Positions 1 through 9,028 of a stretch of DNA of 33,930 nt are shown here, one piece after another. Under the pieces are notes generated by a model. It saw only the letters and a list, made by a program, of their open reading frames with translations. It had not been told where the DNA came from and ran no database searches. Source of the stretch: Acidobacteriaceae bacterium (lineage in GTDB: Bacteria; Acidobacteriota; Terriglobia; Terriglobales; Acidobacteriaceae); assembly GCA_025361625.1 (NCBI GenBank), contig JANYKL010000123.1:1-33930 (forward strand), in the 5' to 3' direction. The position numbers were made by a program, and so were the translations under genes. Position 1 is the stretch's first letter. The number at the start of each line of letters is the position of its first letter.

Positions 1-2
1 GC

Positions 3-566
3 GATCTCGCGACGATGCTGACCGTGGCAGAAGAATTATCAACTGCAGGAATTTCTGTATTGCAATATCGCAACAAGTCAGACAGCGCCGGGCTAATGCT
101 CAACCATGCCGGAGAATTTCGTTCTCGCCTCGGAACCAAGATCAAGCTGATTATGAACGACCGCGCCGACCTTTGCCTCGCCGCCGATTTCGATGGCTTG
201 CACGTCGGGCAAAATGATCTGTCGCCCGAATCCGCGCGACGGATCATTGGCAACGAACGCTGGCTCGGGGTCTCGACGCACAACCCCGAACAGGTTACCG
301 AAGCCGATAACACTCTCGCTGACTACCTCGCCATCGGCCCGATCTTTGCGACGAAAAGCAAATTGGATTCGGATCCGGTTGTTGGGCTCGATGGCCTGCG
401 CCGGGCAAGGGAACTAACGCGTAAACCATTGGTAGCGATCGGTGGAATTACTCGCGCCAATGCGATGGCGGTGATCGACGCCGGAGCCGATTCGGTGGCG
501 GTGATATCCGACTTGTTACTGGAGCCGCGCAAATCAGCAGAGCAATTCTTGCGCCTTCTGGGGTAA
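3..566 (+). CDS. thiE: Thiamine-phosphate synthase, 5' end outside the window
   Basis: ThiE condenses hydroxymethylpyrimidine diphosphate with thiazole phosphate to give thiamine monophosphate in the cytoplasm. The reading frame is open to the left edge (codons D-L-A-T precede the first ATG at 15), so the N-terminus is missing by roughly 15-25 residues. Family landmarks seen in order: QYRNK (substrate diphosphate region), LIMNDRADLCL, DGLHVGQNDL, GVSTHN, YLAIGPIFATKSK, VAIGGI and AGADSVAVISD, the last two being the phosphate-binding strands of the TIM barrel. The other thiamine gene in the window, thiG, lies about 19 kb away on the opposite strand, so thiamine genes are dispersed here. The identity is secure; only the start is unknown. 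Confidence 0.93.
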   Translation, partial: DLATMLTVAEELSTAGISVLQYRNKSDSAGLMLNHAGEFRSRLGTKIKLIMNDRADLCLAADFDGLHVGQNDLSPESARRIIGNERWLGVSTHNPEQVTEADNTLADYLAIGPIFATKSKLDSDPVVGLDGLRRARELTRKPLVAIGGITRANAMAVIDAGADSVAVISDLLLEPRKSAEQFLRLLG

Positions 567-728
567 AGTTGACTGCATAATTACAAATTGCGGTCTTTGC
601 ATCATTGTTAGCCTTAAACGCTTTACGCTAGGGCTCGTCATACTTCACTTTGTGGGTGATGACAATCCTAATAACGCGAATTAGCATCAACTCGAACAAG
701 GTTACGTTTTGCAACGCCTGGGAGGTTC

Positions 729-2297
729 GTGAGCACTAAAATTTCCCCACCGGTCTCAAAGACTAGCGCCAGCGATTGGCAGCGGCATACAAATCAGGAT
801 AAAGAACTGGTTAAAGGCCTTGGCCTAACCAGCGCCACCATGCTCGTCATGGGCTCGATGATCGGGTCGGGCATCTTTATTGTATCCGCGGAAATTTCTC
901 GCGAAGTCACTTCACCGGCGTTGCTGATTGGCGCTTGGCTGATCACAGGGTTTTTAACTATCGTAGGCGCGCTGACTTATGGCGAACTGGCGGCGATGAT
1001 GCCGCGGGCGGGAGGACAGTATGTATATCTCCGAGAGTCACTTGGCCCCCTGTGGGGCTTTCTTTATGGCTGGACGCTGTTTCTCGTAATTCAAACTGGG
1101 ACGATTGCGGCTGTCGGCGTCGCGTTCGGAAAATTTCTAGGTATATTCTGGCCCGCCATTTCTTCTTCGCAGTGGATCGTTCATCTTTGGAAAGTGCCCA
1201 GGTTTACCGTCGGTCCGATGGTGCTTGGCGGCATGGATGTTGGTTTGAATACTCAGAATCTCGTTGCAATACTCGTTGTCGTACTGCTTTCCGTCATCAA
1301 TATTTTTGGCGTGAAGACCGGGGCTGCGATCCAGAACATATTTACGACCGCAAAAGTTTCTGCGCTCTTTGGTCTCGTGTTGTTCGGGATTTTTCTTGGC
1401 CGCAATGCACAGGCGATTGCCAGGAATTTCGGGGCAAACTTTTGGATGAATTCCGGCCTTGGCGATTTGCACGAAGTCGGCACCGCGGGAGCAAGCGTCC
1501 TGGTTTCGACTCTGACCGTGTTAGCAATCGCGCAGGTGGGTTCTCTCTTTTCCGCGGATGCATGGAATAACGTCACTTTCACTGCCGGCGAGGTAAAGAA
1601 CCCCAGCCGCAATTTGCCATTATCACTAGCCATCGGCACCGGCGTCGTAATCGCGCTCTACATCGGTTGCAACTTTATTTACCTCACTGCGCTACCGCTG
1701 ATGGGTAGTCCGACCGGAGCAACGCTGCTCGATCGAGGTATTCAGTACGCCCGCGAAGATCGCGTAGCGACCGCGGTCATGACATCAATGTTTGGTTCCG
1801 CCGGCGGAGGATTGATGGCGGTTGCTATCATGATCTCCGGGTTCGGTTGCTGCAACGGCTTGATTCTGTCGGGCGCGCGCGTTTATTACGCGATGGCGAA
1901 AGATGGTCTTTTTTTTCGCAGCGTCGCAAAAATTCATCCTACCTACAAAACGCCCGCCGTTTCTCTGATGGTGCAGATGGTGTGGACCTGCGTGCTCTGC
2001 ATCTCCGGAAGTTATGGCCAACTGCTCGACTATATTATTTTTGCCGTTCTTGTTTTCTACGTGCTGACCATCGTCGGGCTCTTCGTTTTACGGCGCACAC
2101 ATCCTGACGCGGAACGGCCGTATAAAGCCGTGGGATACCCTGTCCTGCCCATCATTTACATCATTATGGCTTTGTTTATTGATATCGTGCTGTTACGCTA
2201 CAAGCCGCAGTTTACCTGGCCCGGACTGTGCATCGTGCTGCTCGGCATTCCGGTGTACTACATCTGGCGGCCGCGTAACCAGACTGCCTCCGTTTAA
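729..2297 (+). CDS. APC superfamily amino acid permease (LAT/SteT-like)
   Basis: Inner-membrane amino acid/polyamine transporter of the APC fold. The GTG start at 729 has a strong ribosome-binding site GGAGG at 721-725. A hydrophilic N-terminal tail of about 30 residues precedes TM1, which carries the unwound-helix motif GSMIGSGIF (residues 42-50); the rest is about 12 hydrophobic segments, with the family motif GEVKNPSRNLP in the middle and RVYYAMAKDGL near TM8. The length (522 aa) is slightly above the usual 440-500 aa. It is followed 20 bases later by a second APC permease, so the two probably share a transcript. The sequence resembles L-type and Ser/Thr exchangers, but substrate cannot be read from it. 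The 160 bases upstream hold no promoter I would defend. Confidence 0.88.
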   Translation: MSTKISPPVSKTSASDWQRHTNQDKELVKGLGLTSATMLVMGSMIGSGIFIVSAEISREVTSPALLIGAWLITGFLTIVGALTYGELAAMMPRAGGQYVYLRESLGPLWGFLYGWTLFLVIQTGTIAAVGVAFGKFLGIFWPAISSSQWIVHLWKVPRFTVGPMVLGGMDVGLNTQNLVAILVVVLLSVINIFGVKTGAAIQNIFTTAKVSALFGLVLFGIFLGRNAQAIARNFGANFWMNSGLGDLHEVGTAGASVLVSTLTVLAIAQVGSLFSADAWNNVTFTAGEVKNPSRNLPLSLAIGTGVVIALYIGCNFIYLTALPLMGSPTGATLLDRGIQYAREDRVATAVMTSMFGSAGGGLMAVAIMISGFGCCNGLILSGARVYYAMAKDGLFFRSVAKIHPTYKTPAVSLMVQMVWTCVLCISGSYGQLLDYIIFAVLVFYVLTIVGLFVLRRTHPDAERPYKAVGYPVLPIIYIIMALFIDIVLLRYKPQFTWPGLCIVLLGIPVYYIWRPRNQTASV

Positions 2298-2317
2298 TCG
2301 ATAGGAGAGTGTTATTA

Positions 2318-3919
2318 ATGACGGACATCTTTGCAAAAAAACCGCTCGATCAGTTAATGGAAGAGGCGCGAGACACTGGCTCAGAGAGCTTGAAGCGCAC
2401 GCTCGGTGTTTTTCAGTTAACTGCGTTGGGCGTCGGAGCGGTCATTGGGGCGGGAATCTTCGTGCTCTCTGGCTTGGGCGCGCACTATGCCGGGCCGGGC
2501 TTGATGCTTTCGTTCGTTCTCTCTGGTCTGGGGTGCGCCTTCGCAGCGCTCTGCTACGCGGAATTCGCGGCGATGATTCCGCTCGCGGGCAGCGCCTACA
2601 CGTATGCTTATGCGACCCTCGGCGAGATTTTCGCGTGGATCATTGGCTGGGACTTAACCCTCGAATACGCCATGGGCGCGAGCACGGTTTCCTCTGGTTG
2701 GTCGAATCACTTTATCGAACTGCTCGACATCCTTCATATCAAGATGCCGCTTTGGCTTGCTTACGACCATTGGACCGGGCTGCACACTGCCGAAGACCTC
2801 GTTGCCCGGAAGATGACCGTGGCTTCAGATGCCTCGCTGGTCGCGGGAACTCAGGCCTTTCTGGAAAAGAAGACGGCGATTCTTGCTGCGCAATCGCCTG
2901 ATTTGTTGCAGCGAGCGCATGATCTGCTGGGCGCTCCCCATCTCTTTGGATATGAGATTGGGCTCAATCTTCCTGCCTTTATCATCGCTCTCGTGATCAC
3001 CGCAATTCTTGTAGTCGGAATCAAGGAAAGCGCACGCTTCAATGCGACGATTGTCACGATAAAAGTGGCGGTTGTTATTTTTGTAATCGGGCTAGGGTTT
3101 CGATACGTCTCTGCGGCCAACTGGGGAACCGACTGGGCAAGCTTTGCTCCGTTTGGCTTCTCAGGCATTGGAGCAGGAGCAGCCTACATATTCTTCGCGT
3201 ACATAGGTTTTGACGCCGTTTCGACGACCGCGCAGGAAGCAAAGAATCCGCAGCGCGACTTGCCGATTGGCATCATTGCGTCGCTCTTGATTTGCACCGC
3301 ATTGTATATAGCAGTGGCTGCCGTTCTCACCGGCATGGTGCCTTGGCGCGACGTGAATATTGAAGCGCCAATCGCACGCGCTTTCATGGATCGCGGCCTC
3401 ACCGGCGCGTCGCACATCATCACGCTTGGCGCGCTGGCGGGCCTGACCAGTGTGATGTTGGTCATGTTGCTCGGACAAACCCGCGTTCTGTATTCGATGG
3501 CAAATGACGGTTTGTTGCCGAAAAAATTTTTCGCCGCCGTTCATCCTCGCTTTCGCACGCCGTGGAAGAATACGATGCTGGTTGGATTGCTGGCGGCCAT
3601 CGTCGGCAGTCTTACGCCGATCGACGACATTGGAAAAATGGTTAATATCGGAACACTCCTGGCATTCGTGATTGTATGTATCGCCGTCATGGCGTTGCGG
3701 CGAACGAATCCTGGCCAGCCGAGGCCATTCCGAACCCCGTGGGTCCCGTTTGTGCCGATCATGGGCATCATCTTCAACGGCTACATGATGTATAAGCTTG
3801 GCTGGATTAACTGGGCGCGCTTATTTATCTGGCTTCTGATCGGAATGTTTGTCTACTTCGGCTACAGCCGAAAACATAGCCGTGTGCAGGCCGCGCTCCA
3901 GGGACGCAAAGTTTCGTAG
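2318..3919 (+). CDS. APC superfamily permease, cationic amino acid transporter (CAT)-like
   Basis: Second amino acid permease, 533 aa. I place the start at ATG 2318 because AGGAGAG at 2303-2309 lies 8 bases before it; an in-frame GTG at 2309 sits inside that ribosome-binding site. TM1 has GVGAVIGAGIF (residues 38-48), and the motif EAKNPQRDLPIGI and the RVLYSMANDGLLP segment are typical of the YfnA/CAT branch (TC 2.A.3.3). Between early TMs there is a hydrophilic, helix-prone loop at about residues 150-215 that is longer than in the first permease. The C-terminal part RRTNPGQPRPFRTPWVPFVP is also a CAT hallmark. It differs enough from the upstream permease that recent tandem duplication is unlikely; the pair probably covers different substrates. 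Confidence 0.88.
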   Translation: MTDIFAKKPLDQLMEEARDTGSESLKRTLGVFQLTALGVGAVIGAGIFVLSGLGAHYAGPGLMLSFVLSGLGCAFAALCYAEFAAMIPLAGSAYTYAYATLGEIFAWIIGWDLTLEYAMGASTVSSGWSNHFIELLDILHIKMPLWLAYDHWTGLHTAEDLVARKMTVASDASLVAGTQAFLEKKTAILAAQSPDLLQRAHDLLGAPHLFGYEIGLNLPAFIIALVITAILVVGIKESARFNATIVTIKVAVVIFVIGLGFRYVSAANWGTDWASFAPFGFSGIGAGAAYIFFAYIGFDAVSTTAQEAKNPQRDLPIGIIASLLICTALYIAVAAVLTGMVPWRDVNIEAPIARAFMDRGLTGASHIITLGALAGLTSVMLVMLLGQTRVLYSMANDGLLPKKFFAAVHPRFRTPWKNTMLVGLLAAIVGSLTPIDDIGKMVNIGTLLAFVIVCIAVMALRRTNPGQPRPFRTPWVPFVPIMGIIFNGYMMYKLGWINWARLFIWLLIGMFVYFGYSRKHSRVQAALQGRKVS

Positions 3920-3936
3920 TCGGTTGTTCTGGCGTG

Positions 3937-3956
3937 GACGGGCGGAGCCGCCCGTC
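3937..3956. terminator. GC-rich hairpin between convergent genes
   Basis: An 8-bp perfect inverted repeat GACGGGCG / CGCCCGTC with a 4-base loop GAGC lies between the stops of the permease (+) and the dehydrogenase (-). On the + strand a TTTTATT tract follows only after about 9 bases, and on the - strand there is no T-run, so it is a weak intrinsic terminator. It may equally be a dispersed palindromic (REP-type) element. Confidence 0.45.
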
Positions 3957-3967
3957 TCCGCTACGTT

Positions 3968-4762
3968 TTATTCTTCCTGGATTTTCCTTGCGATGGCGGT
4001 CGCCATACTTCTGGGCGAGAGTCGTATCGACTGCGCAAGTATCCAATTGTTTAGGCCGGAGATGACGACCGGCTTGCCAGCCATGAGGGCGCGATAACCG
4101 TCTTCTGCAACCGTAGTCGCGTCCATCGATCCGAATTTCAACAACTTCATCGATGTGGCGTTGGCACGCTTGTGGAACTCCGTCGCCGTCGCTCCGGGAC
4201 ACAAGCAGGTCACAGTGACCCCGGACCCTTTTAGTTCATTTGACAGGGCTTCCGACAAATGCAGCACGTAGGCTTTAGTGGCAAAGTACACCGCCATGAG
4301 CGGTCCGGGCTGAAACGCAGCGGTGGACGCCACGTTCAGGACCCGTCCACTGCTACGGGCAACCATTCCTGGGAGGTAAAGTCTCGTGAGATGGGTCAGA
4401 GTCGTGACGTTCAGCTGAATCTGCCGGAGACAGTCTTCCAAATCATTGTCGGCGAAAAACCCGTACTGCCCGAACCCGGCGTTGTTCACCAGCACGTCGA
4501 GTTGAATATCTGCTCGAGTTGTTTGGTCGAACACATAGGCGGATGCTCCGGGATCGCTCAGGTCGGTCGGGAGTATAAGCGAATGCGTACCGTATGCCTT
4601 TTGCAACTCCGCAGCGAGGATGCGTAACTTGTCTCCGCTGCGCGCCGCAAGCACCAGTTCGTAGCCTTCGCGAGCAAAGATGCGGGCGAACTCCAGTCCA
4701 ATGCCTACCGATGCGCCCGTGATCAGTGCGGTCTTGCGTTTCGAAGCATGGTCACGGGTCAT
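3968..4762 (-). CDS. Short-chain dehydrogenase/reductase (SDR family)
   Basis: NAD(P)-dependent oxidoreductase of the classical SDR fold, 264 aa from the chosen start. Seen in order: cofactor motif TGASVGIG (residues 15-22), NNAG (93-96), catalytic Ser146 in NVASTAAF and YFATK (Tyr159, Lys163), then the PG motif in CLCPGATATEF. I choose ATG 4762 rather than the upstream in-frame ATG at 4807 because that longer version would run into the aldolase coding sequence, and because ATG 4762 overlaps the aldolase stop as TAATG, a classic translational-coupling arrangement. It is similar to the DltE/YqjQ-like SDR group; the substrate is unknown. Coupling to an aldolase hints at a carbonyl or sugar-derived substrate, but that is inference. 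Confidence 0.88.
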   Translation of the reverse strand: MTRDHASKRKTALITGASVGIGLEFARIFAREGYELVLAARSGDKLRILAAELQKAYGTHSLILPTDLSDPGASAYVFDQTTRADIQLDVLVNNAGFGQYGFFADNDLEDCLRQIQLNVTTLTHLTRLYLPGMVARSSGRVLNVASTAAFQPGPLMAVYFATKAYVLHLSEALSNELKGSGVTVTCLCPGATATEFHKRANATSMKLLKFGSMDATTVAEDGYRALMAGKPVVISGLNNWILAQSIRLSPRSMATAIARKIQEE

Positions 4763-5769
4763 TACAACTTGGCCAACTCCGGCTGCACCCCATAAATTGA
4801 ATACCACGAAGTAGCCGCCTTCAGGCGATCGTTAACATTGTTGATGTTCTTCACGCCTTCGTCCTCAAGCCATTTGCGGAAAGCATCGGCACCCTGTTTT
4901 GCATAGACCGGAATGCCGTCTTTCCACGTGGCGCGGCCGCAGAGCACGCCATTAAATTTAACTTCCGATTCGGCGGCTAGTTCCAGCGCCTCCGTGAATT
5001 CTGCGTTGCTCACTCCAGCTGATAAGTAAATAAAAGGCTTGGTGCAGACTGCTTCGGCTGCCTGAAAGAACGTCATCGCCTCTTCTTTCGTGTAAGCTCT
5101 TTCGCCCTTGTAAGCTTTTGCTCCCTCAACATATTTCATGTTGACCGGAATTTCGACCTTCATCACATCGACGCCATACCGATCCTTGGTGAATTCGCGC
5201 ATGCTCTCGATCACGGCCTTGGGCTTTTTCTTCGCGAATTCGAAACCCTTTTCATCGACGCCCTCTTCGTACACGACAAACTCAAGAAAGAACGGAATGT
5301 CGTTGGCGCGGCATTCGTCGCCAAGACGTTCCACCCACGCATGCTTCTGATCGTTGATCTCTTTTGAGTCGAGCGGGGTGTAATAAAGAAGAATTTTCAA
5401 GCAGTCAGCCCCGGCCTCTTTTAAGCGGCGCACCGACCAGTGATCGAGCAGGTCGCCGAGACGGCCGGGTTCGGTCTTATCGTACCCGGTCTTTTCGTAA
5501 GCCATTAGCAACCCCGCATTTTTTGCGCGCCGCTTTGAGGCCGGCAATCCCCATTCCGGATCGAGCAGAATGGCACTGGCATGCGGGGTTAAAACTTCTG
5601 TCACCAGCGTCTTGAACTCTTCCATCATCGCGTCCGAAACTTCACTTCCTTTTTCCTTCGCGAGCGACTTCTGCAACGAGCCGCGCTGGTCCATGGCCGC
5701 GGCAGCGATTATTCCGCGTTGATCCGAAACTGCTTTCATGCCGGCCAGTTTGCCGGGGCTGAGCTTCAT
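4762..5769 (-). CDS. lacD: Class I aldolase, LacD (tagatose 1,6-bisphosphate aldolase) family
   Basis: LacD-type class I aldolases cleave tagatose 1,6-bisphosphate or fructose 1,6-bisphosphate into DHAP and glyceraldehyde 3-phosphate; relatives such as YihT act on sulfofructose 1-phosphate. The 335-aa protein shows AMDQRGSL (26-33), ILLDPEWGLPAS, LLMAYEKTGYD, LKILLYYTP, the Schiff-base lysine in DVMKVEIPVN (Lys204), YLSAGVS and FNGVLCGRATW, all LacD hallmarks. The start at 5769 follows a GGAGA-type ribosome-binding site at about 5776-5781; the open frame continues upstream to 5838, but those residues have no family match. It is followed without a gap by an SDR gene (TAATG overlap). The sequence alone cannot decide between tagatose, fructose and sulfo-sugar substrates. 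The gal operon in the same window is more than 20 kb away. Confidence 0.85.
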   Translation of the reverse strand: MKLSPGKLAGMKAVSDQRGIIAAAAMDQRGSLQKSLAKEKGSEVSDAMMEEFKTLVTEVLTPHASAILLDPEWGLPASKRRAKNAGLLMAYEKTGYDKTEPGRLGDLLDHWSVRRLKEAGADCLKILLYYTPLDSKEINDQKHAWVERLGDECRANDIPFFLEFVVYEEGVDEKGFEFAKKKPKAVIESMREFTKDRYGVDVMKVEIPVNMKYVEGAKAYKGERAYTKEEAMTFFQAAEAVCTKPFIYLSAGVSNAEFTEALELAAESEVKFNGVLCGRATWKDGIPVYAKQGADAFRKWLEDEGVKNINNVNDRLKAATSWYSIYGVQPELAKL

Positions 5770-5937
5770 AAAATGTCTCCTGTTACGCAAAATGTTGAAA
5801 TCAAAACCTGGCGACTCGAACGTGCCCAATATGAACACCTATTCTAATGTAGAAAGAGCTTGGCTCCGTCGTAGCACCGCCGCGAAAACCGTCGCCAGTC
5901 GCCGCGGCGAGCCCCCGGTCGCGCGTCCCGCGCCGCA

Positions 5938-6675
5938 TCACTGCAATAAAGCCAGGGTGCCAAGCAATGCTTGCTGTTTTGCGATCAGTTGCTGAACGCC
6001 TTGCCTTGCGAACGCCATCATATTTGCCAGTTGGGCATCGTCGAAGACTTGATGTTCCGCGGTCGCTTGCAGTTCGACAATCTTGTTCCCGGCCGTCATT
6101 ACAAAATTCATGTCCACGTCGGCGCGGGAGTCTTCTTCGTAGTTGAGATCGAGAACGACCTCGCCATCGACGACGCCAACGCTGATGGCGGCCACAAAAT
6201 CCTTAATTGGCGCCGCAGTCAGAGTGCCGGCCTCGATCAGGCGTTCAAGAGCCAGCCCAAGCGCTACGAATGCTCCGGTTATCGAGGCCGTTCTGGTGCC
6301 GCCGTCCGCCTGAATCACGTCGCAGTCGATCCAAATGGTACGTTCGCCCAAGCCCTTCAGGTCGACGACCGCCCGAAGCGAACGTCCAATCAAACGTTGA
6401 ATCTCCTGGGTGCGTCCGCTTTGCTTTCCCTTTGCCGCCTCGCGCGCGCTTCGAGTCAAAGTTGAACGCGGCAGCATGCCATATTCGCCTGAGATCCATC
6501 CCTTGCCTGAATTTCGCATAAATGGCGGTACCGTTTCTTCGATCGACGCGGTGCAGATCACGCGAGTGTTGCCCATCTCGATCAACGCCGAGCCTTCGGC
6601 AGTTGAGATGAAGTTTGGGATAATGTTGACGGGCCGAAGCTGGTCGGGAGCGCGATTATCGCTGCGATAAATCAT
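5938..6675 (-). CDS. rph: Ribonuclease PH
   Basis: RNase PH is a phosphorolytic 3'-exoribonuclease that trims tRNA precursors and structured RNAs as a hexameric ring. At 245 aa the length is typical. It carries [30 protein letters not shown] (87-102, including the phosphate-binding Arg) and [19 protein letters not shown] (117-135), and ends with the usual helical tail. The upstream partner on the same strand is a GerMN protein (gap about 185 bases, holding a 16-bp tandem repeat), an adjacency also known from Bacillus (gerM-rph). Downstream, rdgB would be expected in many genomes but a LacD aldolase is found instead. Confidence 0.96.
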   Translation of the reverse strand: MIYRSDNRAPDQLRPVNIIPNFISTAEGSALIEMGNTRVICTASIEETVPPFMRNSGKGWISGEYGMLPRSTLTRSAREAAKGKQSGRTQEIQRLIGRSLRAVVDLKGLGERTIWIDCDVIQADGGTRTASITGAFVALGLALERLIEAGTLTAAPIKDFVAAISVGVVDGEVVLDLNYEEDSRADVDMNFVMTAGNKIVELQATAEHQVFDDAQLANMMAFARQGVQQLIAKQQALLGTLALLQ

Positions 6676-6765
6676 GTAAGAAGGATTCTAAATGACCTGG
6701 CTCTTGCGTATCACTTTCTAGCTAAACCAGTGCCTAATTTTATCGCGAACTGTCGCTACAACATT

Positions 6766-6797
6766 GATTGAAAGACTCAGGGATTGAGAGACTCAGG
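6766..6797. repeat. Tandem 16-bp repeat upstream of rph
   Basis: Two directly abutting 16-base copies, GATTGAAAGACTCAGG and GATTGAGAGACTCAGG, differ at one base. They lie about 90 bases upstream of the rph start, between rph and the GerMN gene. A shorter 7-base tandem AGCTACG x2 is at 6846-6859. The function is unknown; either could be a regulator site or slipped-strand duplication. Confidence 0.7.
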
Positions 6798-6861
6798 CCA
6801 ATTTGACTACGCGGGTAAGTGCGCGCTTAAAGCTCGCTATCTGGAAGCTACGAGCTACGTC

Positions 6862-7446
6862 TTACTGCCTGCCGGCTTGCCGCATCTCTGCTACATCGAA
6901 CCAGTCACTTAAATCCGCATGACCTGCCAGCGTGTCGCGCCTTTTGCCTTCGACAAGAATACTCACTCGCTGGATGCCGGGTACATTCGCCGCCAGAGTT
7001 TCGAGCAGGGAATTGATGGTGAGTTGCTCGCTAAGAATTCCAGAGCGGTGTTGATCGGCGAAAGCGGCATTGACGTCGACAACTGCCGCGCCAGGATCGA
7101 TGAGGTAAATGCTGCGGATATCTGAAGCGGGGGGCAAAGGATGGGCCGCTCCAGGCTGCTGATAAATCCGCAACAGTGCGCGCAACAATTCTTCAGCTCG
7201 CTGCTGGCGTCCGCCAGGCAGCGGAATTTTTGCTGATCGCGCCCGCAAGATGCCCATAGCATCATCCGCAACGTAGAGGACCACCGTCTCCGTCGGTCCG
7301 CTTGCCGGTGGTGGCACGGGCAAAACGCTAGCCGCCGGAGGCAACACCGCTCCCGCCTGTCGCTGCACGCGGCGCAAATAGACGCCCATTGCGACGACAA
7401 CCGCCAACAGTAATGCGACCGCGATGATGAGGCTTCTCGGAATCAT
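6862..7446 (-). CDS. GerMN-domain membrane-anchored protein
   Basis: 194-aa protein with an N-terminal hydrophobic anchor (about residues 5-25), a Pro/Ala-rich linker (about 35-52) and a GerMN domain (about 55-175). Typical GerMN landmarks are VVLYVADD, RAEELLRALL, IRSIYLIDPGAAVVDVNAAF, SGILSEQLTINSLLETLAANVPGIQRVSILVEGKRRDTLAGHADL (given here in its parts). In Bacillus the domain occurs in GerM, a lipoprotein involved in spore germination and cortex work; acidobacteria do not sporulate, so a role in envelope or peptidoglycan biology is more likely. The gene follows the amidase by 42 bases and precedes rph, so all may be cotranscribed. No lipobox cysteine is visible, so I expect a membrane anchor rather than a lipoprotein. 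Confidence 0.82.
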   Translation of the reverse strand: MIPRSLIIAVALLLAVVVAMGVYLRRVQRQAGAVLPPAASVLPVPPPASGPTETVVLYVADDAMGILRARSAKIPLPGGRQQRAEELLRALLRIYQQPGAAHPLPPASDIRSIYLIDPGAAVVDVNAAFADQHRSGILSEQLTINSLLETLAANVPGIQRVSILVEGKRRDTLAGHADLSDWFDVAEMRQAGRQ

Positions 7447-7488
7447 CGGTCTTTATATTCTGTCATCCTATTCTGTCGTCCCCGTGAG

Positions 7489-8946
7489 TCACTGTACTGC
7501 CAGCCGATCGCGTATCGAAGTTACGGCATCTGCGATGGCGGACGCGGCCCGCTGTTGATAATTGGCAGACGTGAGGTCGTCAATCCCATTTCCGCCCGGG
7601 GCCAACTCCACGGCCACAGCCGGCATCGACAGGTTATTCAGTGGACGCAATGAAACTGAGGAACTGCGCACCTGAAATTCTCTCTTCTGCATTTCCGCAA
7701 CGATCGCCGACGAAATCGCGCGGCTAATGGGCAGGCTTGGAGACTGGGCCGCGTTCCACGGCTGAAATACGCCGCTGCTGATTCCTTGCAGTGGCAATAG
7801 CGCGGTGTATACGGCTGCTCCGGTGCCCTGCGAAACCGCGTGCAAGCCGATGTAGACGCCTGCCCCTGACGAATTTGCAGATGAAGCGCGCTGGTCCAGC
7901 GTCAAAGTATTGTCTCCGTCGCGAGGCATGCTGACTACAAAGCCGCGTTGCTCCAATTCGTGCCGCAGCAGGCGAGCAAAACCGAGCGTGACATTTTTCT
8001 CAGCAACCGATTCGCTCAACGCGGCGCCGCGTTCTTGACCGCCGTGCGCCGGATCAATAAATGCAAGCACGCGATGTACCACCGGCGCCGGAAGGGACGC
8101 TTGTGAAGGAGAAGATGCTCCGGCCGAAGACTGGCCTGGCAACGACGTGGCTGGGGTCGACGCGCCCTGTGCGGGCGCTATGGAATTAGTGCCGCCTCGG
8201 GTTGAGCTGATCGCACTTGCTACCTGCGGAGGGATCGGTCCAACCGTAATCGTTTTACGGCTATTGCTAAACGTCGCCATCAGAGAACTGGTAGCGGCGA
8301 TGTCAATCTCGGCATCTCCGTTATTTTCGAAATAGCTCGCCTGAGAAATTATCTTGTTTTCAAAAGAAATCGACTGGCTCCCCGGGGAGATCAGTGGGTC
8401 GCGTTTGAAGATCATTCGCAGTCTGCCCGGCTCGGTCGAGATGGTTGGGTTTACGGGAAAGGTGAAATTGAGAATGAGATGTGGCGGTGTGTTCGCATCT
8501 AGTTGGAAGCTGACCTGAGTGCCAACTCCACCGATAAACAACCGCCGGGAGGCTTCGCGAAAATTTACCGGCGCGCCCAGAAAGCGTCGTAGCACATCGC
8601 TGATCGAGGTGACTGGAATCAAGCCGCGAGAATTTTCGATCAGGAACGGCGCAGACAGATCGAAGTCACGGCTATGAATCCTCGCTCTGGTTCTTTCAGC
8701 AAAAAAATCAGCGGCCACCGCGTTGTAGTGCAGACCCCAGTGCGCGCCACCGGCCTGGCTGCTTACTCGGCCGAGCGGTTCGAGCAATTCAAGCAAGCCG
8801 ACATATTCGCGTCCGCCGCGTTCAATTACGGGCACGGTGTAAATCGCTACCGGAGAATAGATGGAAATGTGTTTCTCATCGGCGTAGACCGCACCCGGCA
8901 GAAGCATCACGATGGCCAACAGAGTGGCTGCGGTCTTATTCGCCAT
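7489..8946 (-). CDS. Exported N-acetylmuramoyl-L-alanine amidase (Amidase_3) with N-terminal AMIN-like region
   Basis: Zinc amidase cutting the lactyl-alanine bond of peptidoglycan in the periplasm. A signal peptide (about 1-22, VYA-DE) is followed by a copper-amine-oxidase-N-like/AMIN-like beta region (about 25-235), a Ser/Ala/Pro-rich linker (about 243-290) and an Amidase_3 domain (291-485). The zinc ligands are visible as His301 in DPAHGG, Glu316 in VAEKN and His369 in IGLHA; the catalytic Glu is Glu447 in VAVELAP. The usual SIHAN and E-GF-N motifs are altered to GLHAV and ELAPGG, so it is a diverged family member although all four key residues remain. It lies in a run with DUF1015 (82 bases upstream) and GerMN (42 bases downstream). 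Confidence 0.86.
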   Translation of the reverse strand: MANKTAATLLAIVMLLPGAVYADEKHISIYSPVAIYTVPVIERGGREYVGLLELLEPLGRVSSQAGGAHWGLHYNAVAADFFAERTRARIHSRDFDLSAPFLIENSRGLIPVTSISDVLRRFLGAPVNFREASRRLFIGGVGTQVSFQLDANTPPHLILNFTFPVNPTISTEPGRLRMIFKRDPLISPGSQSISFENKIISQASYFENNGDAEIDIAATSSLMATFSNSRKTITVGPIPPQVASAISSTRGGTNSIAPAQGASTPATSLPGQSSAGASSPSQASLPAPVVHRVLAFIDPAHGGQERGAALSESVAEKNVTLGFARLLRHELEQRGFVVSMPRDGDNTLTLDQRASSANSSGAGVYIGLHAVSQGTGAAVYTALLPLQGISSGVFQPWNAAQSPSLPISRAISSAIVAEMQKREFQVRSSSVSLRPLNNLSMPAVAVELAPGGNGIDDLTSANYQQRAASAIADAVTSIRDRLAVQ

Positions 8947-9028
8947 GGTGAGCGTCGTTCAAATCCAGGCTTTCTTCGCCGACTTCTCTTTCACATCCGA
9001 CCGAAAACGATATCCGGCACTCCAGCGG

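Noticed and set aside
3825-4202. Open frames on both strands over the dehydrogenase and permease 3' ends
   Set aside because: They overlap well-supported genes in other frames and have no family features or ribosome sites.
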